Source: CAYNJF01 sp964397555
GTDB taxonomy: Bacteria > Pseudomonadota > Gammaproteobacteria > Berkiellales > Berkiellaceae
Direction of reading: 5' to 3'
NCBI GenBank assembly: GCA_964397555.1
Contig: CAYNJF010000002.1
Location: 28,720 to 92,719 of the forward strand
Length of the DNA stretch: 64,000 nt
The number at the start of each line of letters is the position of its first letter. The first letter of the stretch is position 1. This document shows, in pieces, positions 1 through 7,384 of this stretch. The notes beneath the pieces are model-generated. The model made no database searches. It was not told the DNA's origin and saw nothing but the letters and a program-made list of their open reading frames with translations. A program made the position numbers and the translations under genes.

Positions 1-1
1 T

Positions 2-1339
2 TCAAAAGTTTTTGGTTTAACAGCATTGCTGGTATCAAGCACTGTCTTTGGTGCAGCGTTCCAGATTCAAGAAGAGAATGCTGGTGCTTATTTAGGTACC
101 GCCTATGCAGGAACAGCCGCCTGGGCTGCTGATGCCAGTACATTGTTCTACAACACGGCTGGGTTGACTCATATCGAAGGTAAACAGGCTTCTGCCGGTA
201 TGGCCATTATTTGGGGAAGCTTTGATTTTGACTCTACTCGTACCAACATGCCTGTACCTCCAAACACGCCTATTCCTGGCCCACAAAATGATGATCCAGG
301 TGGTCTAAGTTTCGTGCCTTCTTTATATTACAGCACCCAGCTTGCCGATCGTTGGTGGTTTGGTTTTGGTGTGACCGCGCCTTTTGGGCTTGAGTCTGTA
401 TACGATGAGGCCAAAGTATTAAGATACGTTGCAACAAGCTCGAAGCTTCGCACCATTGACATCATGCCTTCGATTGCCTGGAAAGCGACAGATTGGTTGT
501 CACTAGGTTTAGGTTTGGATGCCCTATGGGGAGAAGCGGTCCTTGAAGCGAAAACCAACTTCAGCTTAAACGCTCCTTTCAGTGAAGATGGCTTCCAAAA
601 GAACCGAGCTGCGGACTGGACCTTTGGTTACCATGCAGGCTTCTTAGTCGACGTATCACCTGAGACTCGCTTTGGTGCTCAATATCGTTCTAAGTTTGAA
701 TTAAAAGCCGAAGGTGATAGTCATAACTTCTTGCCACCTGGAGCTCCTTCAGCGGCTGCGCCAGGTTTGTTTACCACTCGTAAAGTTCAATCTGCGGTAA
801 CATTACCTGAGTCGGTTATTTTCAGTGCGTATCATGAAATTGATTGCGTTGCTTTAATGGCAGATGTGTCATGGACTCGTTGGTCTCGATTCAAAGAGCT
901 TCAATTATCGTTTGAACCACAGCCAGCGGCTGCTGTTCCAGGTAATCCAAATAGCATCAACATCGATACCGTCACCGAGCAATTCTTCACGGATACTTGG
1001 CGTATTGCTTTAGGCATGAACTACACCTACAGCCCACGCTGGGAGTTTAGACTTGGTGTTGCCTTTGATGAGTCTCCAGTTCAAGAAGAGTACAGAACGG
1101 CTCGTATTCCTGACTCAGACAGAATCTGGTTAGGTCTTGGTGTTGGCTTTAACTGCTCAGATGCTTTGCATTTTGATGTCGGTTACGCGCACTTATTCTT
1201 TGATGATGCAAGATTGTCGGATAGAGGTCCAAACCTAGTGCGTACAGGTAATCCTGCGTTGCCTAATCTTCTTGTGGAAGGTGATATTGATGCGAATGCC
1301 AACATTTTTGGTGTTCAAATTATATATGATTTTGTATAA
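2..1339 (+). CDS. fadL: FadL-family outer-membrane transport protein (5' partial)
   Basis: Outer-membrane beta-barrel of the FadL/TodX family, which moves long-chain fatty acids or other hydrophobic compounds across the outer membrane. The reading frame is open to the first base, so the start codon lies before the window; 445 residues are visible. The first visible residues look like the end of a signal peptide. The mature protein probably begins around AFQIQEEN, followed by the family N-terminal hatch pattern (GAYLGTAYAG, then TLFYNTAGL). Alternating aromatic strands continue to the end, which finishes FGVQIIYDFV as a barrel strand. No terminator is obvious behind it. The TetR gene downstream is on the same strand and could regulate it, but that is inference. 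Substrate cannot be told from sequence. Confidence 0.9.
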   Translation, partial: SKVFGLTALLVSSTVFGAAFQIQEENAGAYLGTAYAGTAAWAADASTLFYNTAGLTHIEGKQASAGMAIIWGSFDFDSTRTNMPVPPNTPIPGPQNDDPGGLSFVPSLYYSTQLADRWWFGFGVTAPFGLESVYDEAKVLRYVATSSKLRTIDIMPSIAWKATDWLSLGLGLDALWGEAVLEAKTNFSLNAPFSEDGFQKNRAADWTFGYHAGFLVDVSPETRFGAQYRSKFELKAEGDSHNFLPPGAPSAAAPGLFTTRKVQSAVTLPESVIFSAYHEIDCVALMADVSWTRWSRFKELQLSFEPQPAAAVPGNPNSINIDTVTEQFFTDTWRIALGMNYTYSPRWEFRLGVAFDESPVQEEYRTARIPDSDRIWLGLGVGFNCSDALHFDVGYAHLFFDDARLSDRGPNLVRTGNPALPNLLVEGDIDANANIFGVQIIYDFV

Positions 1340-1433
1340 TTGCTTTTGTTAGTGATTTACTTTAGTAGGGTTATGGTCGCGCTGAAAAGAGTTCGGCCAT
1401 AATTGTGTAGGGTTTGGGGTGAATGGAAGCACG

Positions 1434-1461
1434 CTTTAATTAAAGTTCACTTTGATTAAAG
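1434..1461. promoter_or_regulatory. tandem palindromic repeats, candidate TetR operator
   Basis: Two 12-bp units, CTTTAATTAAAG (a perfect palindrome, 1434-1445) and CTTTGATTAAAG (one mismatch, 1450-1461), separated by 4 bp, giving a 16-bp period. They lie about 50 bp upstream of the TetR gene. TetR regulators commonly bind paired palindromes near their own start, so autoregulation is a reasonable inference. Binding is not shown by the sequence. Confidence 0.45.
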
Positions 1462-1509
1462 GGGATCTAGTTTTTGGTTCCACCCCATCTAGAATGGATT
1501 TAAGACGTT

Positions 1510-2130
1510 ATGCCTCGTAAAACTGATAAGCGTATAAGACTAATAGAAGCTGCGAAAGTTTTAATACACCAGCAGGGCTTTAATCTTACCACCTTGGCTG
1601 ATATCGCTCAGGAAGCCGATGTGCCGCTTGGAAATGTTTACTACTACTTCAAGACAAAAGAAGCGATTGGAATCGCCGTGATTGAAAAGCGCGCTGCTGA
1701 GTGGGCTGAGCTCTTAGCCTCTTGGACTGACAGCCCAGATCCTCTTGCACGTTTAACAGCTTTCGTTCAATACGGAACTCAAGATCTAGAAACCACAGCA
1801 CGTTTTGGTTGTCCCATTGGTGGCTTATGCCAAGAGCTTGGTAAGCAAGGTGGTGCTTTAGCGGACCTAGCGGCTAAGTTACTTTTTGATATCTTAAATT
1901 GGTCTGAAGATCAATTTAAAGCTTTAGGTTTTAACGAGAAATCGTCTGATTTGGCTTTGAATCTTGTATCGAGCATGCAAGGCATGTACTTGTTAACTCA
2001 CACGTTCAAAGATCCAAAAGTAGCTGCTCGTCAATGCGAAGCGCTACAGTCTTGGCTTGAAGGTCTGGTTGAGCGCAAACCAGAAGGCATCATTGCCACA
2101 CAAACCCAAGAGCCTGCTTACGCAGACTAA
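1510..2130 (+). CDS. TetR/AcrR-family transcriptional regulator
   Basis: A 206-residue one-component repressor. The N-terminal DNA-binding domain (residues about 8-55) shows the TetR helix-turn-helix pattern: TTLADIAQEADVPLGNVYYY, then FKTKEAIGIAVI. The rest is an all-helical ligand-binding and dimerisation domain with no recognisable ligand motif. The ATG start has only a weak Shine-Dalgarno. A tandem palindrome upstream (1434-1461) is a candidate operator, and a strong intrinsic terminator follows directly. The neighbour fadL is a possible target, but the effector and regulon cannot be read from sequence. Confidence 0.9.
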   Translation: MPRKTDKRIRLIEAAKVLIHQQGFNLTTLADIAQEADVPLGNVYYYFKTKEAIGIAVIEKRAAEWAELLASWTDSPDPLARLTAFVQYGTQDLETTARFGCPIGGLCQELGKQGGALADLAAKLLFDILNWSEDQFKALGFNEKSSDLALNLVSSMQGMYLLTHTFKDPKVAARQCEALQSWLEGLVERKPEGIIATQTQEPAYAD

Positions 2131-2139
2131 AACAAAAAA

Positions 2140-2164
2140 CCCCCACATTGTGGGGGTTTTTTTT
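2140..2164 (+). terminator. intrinsic terminator after the TetR gene
   Basis: Perfect 7-bp stem CCCCCAC / GTGGGGG with loop ATT, followed by eight T residues. It begins 10 bases after the TetR stop codon. An A-run before the stem could let it also serve the convergent minus-strand gene that ends at 2180. Confidence 0.9.
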
Positions 2165-2179
2165 GAGCTAAAATAGCTG

Positions 2180-2590
2180 TTAATCAGCTTTATTTGCGAT
2201 GGTGATGTTCGAGACGGAGTCACCTTCCCAGCCAGTCACTTCGTACAAGTCACCGTAGTTTCCGTAGAACACTGGAGCTTCATTCAATTTTACTTCGTTT
2301 GCGTTTAATCGAACGCTTGCAACCACGTCGCCAGTCGTGCGATCGAAAAATTCGATAGGGCAATTAGTGATAGCATTGGCAAAGTTACATCCCATCATGA
2401 CGATAGAGTAAGCCACAGGTCTTGACGCGTGAGGCAAGATATCGTTTCCAGGCAAACCAGCAACGGAAGTGCCAAGGGTTAAATCAGTCTCATTTGTCAA
2501 AGTGATTTCGTTTGGCATAACGGCGTGAGCTTGAGCGACGCATAAAGCCAATAAACCTGCACTGATGGTACGTGTTGTTCCAGTAAGCAT
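2180..2590 (-). CDS. small secreted protein, function unknown
   Basis: A 136-residue protein with an N-terminal signal peptide (basic start, hydrophobic LLALCVAQAHA, likely cleavage after AHA). The mature part is short, probably beta-rich, and has two cysteines (MMGCNF and NCPIEF) that could form a periplasmic disulfide. A clear GGAG Shine-Dalgarno precedes the ATG, supporting the start. The pattern CPIEFFDRTTGDVVASV followed by a Gly/Tyr-rich YGNYGDLYEVTGWE segment looks like a compact secreted domain, but I do not recognise a named family. It stands alone between the TetR gene (convergent) and the transpeptidase gene (divergent). Confidence 0.75.
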   Translation of the reverse strand: MLTGTTRTISAGLLALCVAQAHAVMPNEITLTNETDLTLGTSVAGLPGNDILPHASRPVAYSIVMMGCNFANAITNCPIEFFDRTTGDVVASVRLNANEVKLNEAPVFYGNYGDLYEVTGWEGDSVSNITIANKAD

Positions 2591-2663
2591 GAATTACTCC
2601 TATTTATTGTATGTCTCAGAATCCTGGTTCTGAGTTTGCTTATCGTAGGAATGTGAACTTTAA

Positions 2664-3215
2664 TTGTCAACAAATGAATCCATTTCGGGTTTACTGATAC
2701 AATTGAGTCATCGATTGGTAAATAAGGAAATGGTTGTGCATAAATTGCACATAAGCATCCCTGAACAGACCTTGGTTCATACGCTTGACGGTCATAAGGT
2801 TCATCAGTACCTCATATGCACCGCCACTAATGGTGCCGGCGAAATCATAAACTCTGAGCAGACCCCCCGTGGACTTCACTACATTCGTGCGAAGATTGGG
2901 GATGGTTTACCTATAAATAGCGTACTAAAATCAAGGCGACCTACCGGACAAATTCTAAATGACGACGTTTATCTGAAAAACACTGACAAGGACTGGATTT
3001 TAACGCGCATTATGTGGCTCTGTGGCCTCGAAAAAGGAAAGAATCGTTCGGGAAATTGTGATACCATGCGACGTTATATTTACATTCATGGTTCGCCTGA
3101 TCGAAAGCCAATGGGCATCCCAAGCTCCAAAGGATGTATCAATATGCGTAATGAAGACATTGTCCAATTGTTCGATCATGTCCCCGTCGGCACGGAAGTT
3201 TATATTGAAGGCTAA
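2664..3215 (+). CDS. L,D-transpeptidase (YkuD family)
   Basis: YkuD-domain protein expected to crosslink or modify peptidoglycan through an active-site cysteine. The catalytic block is IYIHG, then SSKGCINM: the family's conserved histidine, Ser-x-Gly and nucleophilic Cys are present, with Lys where His is common and Asn where Arg is common. The resemblance is to the short L,D-transpeptidases found beside nagZ in Pseudomonas-like genomes. No signal peptide is visible, which is usual for that subgroup and leaves its location uncertain. The frame opens right after a stop, so TTG 2664 is the longest start. ATG 2730, or GTG 2736 with AAGGA 7 bases upstream, are alternatives that would remove part of the first domain. 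nagZ follows after 20 bases. Confidence 0.85.
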   Translation: MSTNESISGLLIQLSHRLVNKEMVVHKLHISIPEQTLVHTLDGHKVHQYLICTATNGAGEIINSEQTPRGLHYIRAKIGDGLPINSVLKSRRPTGQILNDDVYLKNTDKDWILTRIMWLCGLEKGKNRSGNCDTMRRYIYIHGSPDRKPMGIPSSKGCINMRNEDIVQLFDHVPVGTEVYIEG

Positions 3216-3235
3216 CCAATAAATTGGAGAATCAT

Positions 3236-4291
3236 GTGGATATTGGTCCCGTCATTATCGATGTACAGTCTACCCACGTTTCATCGGAAGAAGCAGAGCT
3301 CATTGCCCACCCTTTGTGCGGTGGTGTCATTTTGTTTTCTCGTAATTATGAGAGTCGAGCTCAAGTAAGCCATCTGGTGGAAACCATCAAACAGATTAAG
3401 CCTGGTGCTCTAATCATGGTTGATCAAGAGGGTGGTCGAGTCCAGCGTTTTAAAGAAGGTTTTAGCAAGCTGCCAAGCTTGGGGCTTCTCGGTCAACTTT
3501 ACGATAAAGATCCTTCCTCGATAGATGAGTTGAAGCAATACAGCTTTGATTTGGGGCGGTTGATGGCCATGGAAATATTGTCCATTGGAGTCGACATGAG
3601 CCTGGCGCCAGTGCTTGATTTAAACAAAGGTTTGAATGAGGTCATTGGAGAAAGGGCGTTCCACCGGGATGGCGATGTGGTTATTCCGCTTGCGAAGGCC
3701 TACATCGAAGGCATGGGGTCGGTTGGTATGGCGGCGACCATAAAACATTTCCCTGGCCATGGAGCGGTTAAGGTGGACTCTCATCATGAGTTGCCTTTTG
3801 ATGACAGAGCTTGTGACGATATCGTGAACGATATGTATCCGTTTAAGGCGTTGGCGAACGAAGCGAATGCCAAGGCTTTAATGCCGGCTCACATTATTTA
3901 TACCTCATTTGATGAAATGCCAGCTGGTTTTTCCCCCTATTGGTTGAAAGAAGTGATTCGAAAGGATTTGGGGTATCAGGGCGTCATCATCAGTGATGAT
4001 TTATCCATGGAGGCGGCGGTCTCCGTGGGTTCATTTTCAGAGCGTGCCTCAAAAGCCATTCAGGCTGGGTGCGATCTGATATTAGTGTGCAATCACCGAC
4101 AGGGAAGTGAAGAGGTATTGGGCACCTTATCTTGGAAAAAAGACATTCAATGGAGTGAGCGAGTTGAGTCCTTAAGGGCTCACTCAGATGTTCCATCTGA
4201 TTTAAGTCAACATGGTCCATGGCGTCAAGCGCAAGAACGCTTAACGCAGTTTAATGGGCTGTGCATGAGCTTAAATCCTGCAACGGTTTAA
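3236..4291 (+). CDS. nagZ: beta-N-acetylhexosaminidase NagZ
   Basis: Cytoplasmic glycoside hydrolase family 3 enzyme that removes N-acetylglucosamine from anhydromuropeptides during cell-wall recycling. Diagnostic motifs in order: GGVILFSRNY, VDQEGGRVQRF, the KHFPGHG loop with its catalytic histidine followed by DSHHELP, and SDDLSMEAA carrying the nucleophilic aspartate. Length (351 residues) is normal. I chose GTG 3236 because GGAG lies 6 bases upstream; the upstream in-frame TTG at 3224 has no such site. It fits with the preceding L,D-transpeptidase as a wall-remodelling pair, and its 3' end is 11 bases before the MscS gene. Confidence 0.95.
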   Translation: MDIGPVIIDVQSTHVSSEEAELIAHPLCGGVILFSRNYESRAQVSHLVETIKQIKPGALIMVDQEGGRVQRFKEGFSKLPSLGLLGQLYDKDPSSIDELKQYSFDLGRLMAMEILSIGVDMSLAPVLDLNKGLNEVIGERAFHRDGDVVIPLAKAYIEGMGSVGMAATIKHFPGHGAVKVDSHHELPFDDRACDDIVNDMYPFKALANEANAKALMPAHIIYTSFDEMPAGFSPYWLKEVIRKDLGYQGVIISDDLSMEAAVSVGSFSERASKAIQAGCDLILVCNHRQGSEEVLGTLSWKKDIQWSERVESLRAHSDVPSDLSQHGPWRQAQERLTQFNGLCMSLNPATV

Positions 4292-4302
4292 AAGGTTTAT
4301 TT

Positions 4303-5391
4303 GTGATAGAAAAATTACTTTCGTTTACCGACTTTATACGTTCCGACCAAACGTGGATGATTCACGTCTTTTTGGTTGTGCTGGCCACCGTCTTCGTGCA
4401 TTACATCGAGACGCGTTTCTATAAAAAACTCCATGTTCGGCTTAAAAAGACGCCTTCAATCTGGGACGAGGCTCTCGTAACCTCGTTTCACAAGCCCCTC
4501 GGTGCCATTATCTGGTTGGTGGGTTTAAGTCATGCCATTGAGTTAACCGATAAGTACACCGCAGACTTCGTGCTTTTTGAGTTTATTCCTCCTTTGAGGC
4601 AGGCAGGGATCATTCTTCTGATTGTTTGGTTCTTACTTCGTTTCATCAAGATGTTTGAAAAGAACTATTTGCTGAGCCGAAAAGATGGACCTGTTGACAT
4701 CACAACTGCGAATGCCATTGCTCAAATTTTAAGAGTATCAGTCATCATCACAGGTGTGCTGATTATTCTGCCCATCTTTGACATTAAGATTACCGGTCTT
4801 CTCGCAGTGGGTGGTGCTGGTACCTTGATTGTCGGTCTTGCCGCTCAAGACTTATTGGCAAACTTGTTTGGTGCGATGACCATCTTTATGGATCGCCCGT
4901 TTGCGGTAGGGGATTGGATACGTTCGCCCGATCGCCAACTTGAGGGCACGGTTGAATACATCGGCTGGCGTTTGACACGAATTCGTACTTTTGACAAAAG
5001 GCCTTTGTATGTCCCTAACTCAGTGTTCACTAAAATAGCCGTGGAAAACCCATCGCGCATGTCTAATCGTCGAATCAAAGAGATTGTTGGAATTCGTTAT
5101 CAGGATGCCGCTCAGTTACCAGCGATTACCAAAGACATTAAAGACATGTTGATGAATCATGAAGAGATTGATACTGGCGCTGCATGTTATGTCAACTTAG
5201 TGTCTTTTGGTCCGTCGTCTTTGGACATTGAAATCTACACATTTACTAAAACCACCGCTTGGATACCATACCAAGGCATCAAGCAGGCCATCATGATGGA
5301 GATCTTGACGATCATCACGAAGCACGGCGGGGAGGTTGCCTTCCCAACACGTACAGTGGAAATCCCAGATGGGCTTGCCTTAGAGCGTTAA
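4303..5391 (+). CDS. MscS-family mechanosensitive channel
   Basis: Inner-membrane small-conductance mechanosensitive channel, 362 residues, which releases solutes under hypo-osmotic shock. Several N-terminal hydrophobic segments precede the pore-lining helix, which has the family Gly/Ala packing pattern (GLLAVGGAGTLIVGLAAQ). Next comes the beta domain, with FMDRPFAVGDWI and the characteristic VEYIGWRLTRIRTFD and YVPNSVF. The start is GTG 4303 with AAAGG 7 bases upstream. An upstream GTG at 4261 would overlap nagZ without a ribosome site. The gene is in the nagZ-hpt transcription unit. Confidence 0.93.
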   Translation: MIEKLLSFTDFIRSDQTWMIHVFLVVLATVFVHYIETRFYKKLHVRLKKTPSIWDEALVTSFHKPLGAIIWLVGLSHAIELTDKYTADFVLFEFIPPLRQAGIILLIVWFLLRFIKMFEKNYLLSRKDGPVDITTANAIAQILRVSVIITGVLIILPIFDIKITGLLAVGGAGTLIVGLAAQDLLANLFGAMTIFMDRPFAVGDWIRSPDRQLEGTVEYIGWRLTRIRTFDKRPLYVPNSVFTKIAVENPSRMSNRRIKEIVGIRYQDAAQLPAITKDIKDMLMNHEEIDTGAACYVNLVSFGPSSLDIEIYTFTKTTAWIPYQGIKQAIMMEILTIITKHGGEVAFPTRTVEIPDGLALER

Positions 5392-5405
5392 ATCAAGGAG
5401 TTATC

Positions 5406-5978
5406 ATGACAACGCAACCGTCCCCAGAGCACATTCTCAGTGTCAGTGAAAGGGCTTCGTGCCTGTATGATGCGCACGAAGTTGAGAAAGCGATTGATGC
5501 GATGGGGGAGACCATCACCAAAGACATGAGCGAGCTTAATCCGGTTGTGCTTTGTGTGATGATTGGTGGGGTGGTACCAACAGGTCGACTTTTGACCAAG
5601 CTCAATTTTCCACTGCAAGTCGACTATGTCCATGCTACCCGTTATGGCCATGATTTTGTTGGCGATGAGCTCGAATGGTTAGTTCACCCTAGAGTGCCCC
5701 TTAAAGATCGCACCGTCTTAATCGTTGACGATATCTTAGATGGCGGCATCACCCTCACTAAAATTGCTGAATATTGCAAAAATAAAGGTGCGCGTCTTGT
5801 GAAGACAGCCGTTTTGGTTGAAAAGCAAGTTAAGCGTGAGCAAGGGGCCATTAAGCAGGCTGATTACACTGGGTGTGTCATCGAAGACAAGTTTGTGTTT
5901 GGGTATGGTATGGACTACAAACGTTATCTTCGAAATGCCCCAGGGATATACGCGGTACACGATGAAGACCATGGATAA
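5406..5978 (+). CDS. hpt: hypoxanthine-guanine phosphoribosyltransferase
   Basis: Purine salvage enzyme that joins hypoxanthine or guanine to PRPP. The PRPP-binding signature VLIVDDILDGGIT is intact, and MIGGVVPTG and the C-terminal VFGYGMDYKRYLRN match type I phosphoribosyltransferases of this subgroup. Start ATG 5406 has AAGGAG 5 bases upstream. The mtiP gene follows after about 24 bases. The two fit one pathway: MtiP releases hypoxanthine and Hpt converts it to IMP. Exact base preference is inferred from the family and this pairing. Confidence 0.93.
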   Translation: MTTQPSPEHILSVSERASCLYDAHEVEKAIDAMGETITKDMSELNPVVLCVMIGGVVPTGRLLTKLNFPLQVDYVHATRYGHDFVGDELEWLVHPRVPLKDRTVLIVDDILDGGITLTKIAEYCKNKGARLVKTAVLVEKQVKREQGAIKQADYTGCVIEDKFVFGYGMDYKRYLRNAPGIYAVHDEDHG

Positions 5979-6002
5979 AAATAAAAAAAGAAGGACTTTA
6001 TG

Positions 6003-6764
6003 ATGCGCAAAATAGCCGTCATCGGTGGCTCAAGGCTGCCTCATCTACAAAACTTGAGTGAGACCCACTCAACAACGGTTAAAACCCCATATGGAGAGCC
6101 TTCTGCCCCCCTAAGTTATGGCATTCTTGGTGGCAACGAAGTGGTCTACATGCCAAGAAGGGGCCCTGAAACCGAAGGCACGCCACCGGATAAGATTAAC
6201 TACCGGGCCAACATTTGGGCGCTTCGTGATGCTGGGGTTCAAATGGTGATTGCGACAAATTCAGTCGCGGCCATTAGCAACGATTATGAGATTGGCGATA
6301 TTGTGCTCCCCGATCAATTGATTGATTACACCTATGGGCGTGAAAACACCTTTTTTGGGGACGAGAGCAATGTCTCTTTGATTAACTTTTCAGAACCCTA
6401 CTCAGAGAGCCTTCGTTTTGAGGCCATCAGCGTGGCAGAAAAGCTCAACATCGAAGCTAAAGGCGTTGGCACGTTCTCCATCACCCAAGGGCCTCGCTTT
6501 GAAACCAAAGCCGAAATCAGTCGACTTGAGCGCGATGGTGGTCATATCGTCGGCATGACGGGAATGCCTGAAGCCGGGCTGGCAAGAGAGCTAGAGCTTG
6601 ATTACATCGCCATTACGTTGGTCGTTCGAAAAGCGGCAGGTCGTGAAAATGGTCTTAACTTCAAAGATCCAAAACACCAGAGTCGTTTGAGAGAGCAAGA
6701 GCGTTGCATTGAAAAGATGATTGAAGCCTTGATCTGCCAAGGCATGCCCATGATGGACTCGTAG
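6003..6764 (+). CDS. mtiP: S-methyl-5'-thioinosine phosphorylase (MTAP family)
   Basis: Purine nucleoside phosphorylase of the MTAP/PNP family, 253 residues. Visible motifs are IGGSRLP at the start, ATNSVAAIS, TQGPRFETKAEI and VGMTGMPEAGLARELEL. In Pseudomonas aeruginosa the orthologous position beside nagZ encodes methylthioinosine phosphorylase, and the hpt gene next door supports hypoxanthine as product. Methylthioadenosine phosphorylase is the alternative. Two ATGs are adjacent (6000 and 6003); the second has AAGGA at better spacing (7 bases). The stop codon lies inside a 10-bp hairpin (6751-6773). Confidence 0.88.
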   Translation: MRKIAVIGGSRLPHLQNLSETHSTTVKTPYGEPSAPLSYGILGGNEVVYMPRRGPETEGTPPDKINYRANIWALRDAGVQMVIATNSVAAISNDYEIGDIVLPDQLIDYTYGRENTFFGDESNVSLINFSEPYSESLRFEAISVAEKLNIEAKGVGTFSITQGPRFETKAEISRLERDGGHIVGMTGMPEAGLARELELDYIAITLVVRKAAGRENGLNFKDPKHQSRLREQERCIEKMIEALICQGMPMMDS

Positions 6765-6773
6765 AGTCCATCA
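6751..6773. terminator. long perfect hairpin at convergent junction
   Basis: TGATGGACTC and GAGTCCATCA form a perfect 10-bp stem with a 3-base loop (GTA), overlapping the mtiP stop codon. The convergent YfiR-like gene ends at 6789. There is no T tract on either side, so if it terminates transcription it is not a canonical intrinsic terminator. Confidence 0.5.
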
Positions 6774-6788
6774 CGAAAAGGCTAAAGT

Positions 6789-7355
6789 TTAGGCGTCTTC
6801 GTTGTCTGGTACGATGGTGACAAGACGCAACATGCGATCGGCAATGGTTAACTCACTTTTTGATACGGTGCGTTGGTTAATTTCAATGGCCATCTTGTTG
6901 TTTGCGACATAAAAGTTCATCCCTCCACCCAGGCGAGCAAAACCTTCCATATCACCGAAGGTGAGAACCGGTAACCCCTCAAGCTCCGTGATAATGGACT
7001 CTAAGTTCTCTTCCTCAGTTTTTGAGATGTATAAAATTTGACAGCTTTTCTTAGCAAGTTCTATGTTGGGCATTGGGCGGATAAGAATTGGCTTATCGTC
7101 CACAATCCGACCATTAATCGAGTTGATGCCCTTCATCGATGGAAACTCACCCAACAGGCATATATTTATCTCGGTTTCAGAGTCTTTGCCTTCTGGCCAG
7201 CTTACAAACTTAGCTACGTATCTTAAAAAAGCGGCTTTTAAATGGTATTCGCGAGAGGTATTGTCTCGAGCATTCACGCTTAGCGCGGATACCAACACAA
7301 TTGCTCCGATTAATCCCAATACCGTTGAACGGCCGAACCAAGTTCTCATTGCCAT
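6789..7355 (-). CDS. YfiR-like periplasmic protein (DUF4154)
   Basis: An exported 188-residue protein of the YfiR/DUF4154 family. After a signal peptide (VLGLIGAIVLVSALSVNA) comes the family core: YHLKAAFLRYVAKFVSWPEG, ICLLGEF, CQILYIS, LPVLTFGD and GGGMNFYVANNKMAIEIN. In Pseudomonas YfiR is the periplasmic inhibitor of a diguanylate cyclase (YfiN). No such cyclase is here; the gene is instead last in a unit with a di-heme cytochrome and a histidine kinase. ATG 7355 is preferred over 7373 because AGGGA lies just upstream. Two cysteines remain in the mature chain. Confidence 0.85.
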   Translation of the reverse strand: MAMRTWFGRSTVLGLIGAIVLVSALSVNARDNTSREYHLKAAFLRYVAKFVSWPEGKDSETEINICLLGEFPSMKGINSINGRIVDDKPILIRPMPNIELAKKSCQILYISKTEEENLESIITELEGLPVLTFGDMEGFARLGGGMNFYVANNKMAIEINQRTVSKSELTIADRMLRLVTIVPDNEDA

Positions 7356-7384
7356 GATGATCCCTGCATGCACTGTGTGTTTAT

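Noticed and set aside
2691..2879. Minus-strand frame opposite the L,D-transpeptidase start
   Set aside because: No ribosome site or homology; it only overlaps a recognised gene.
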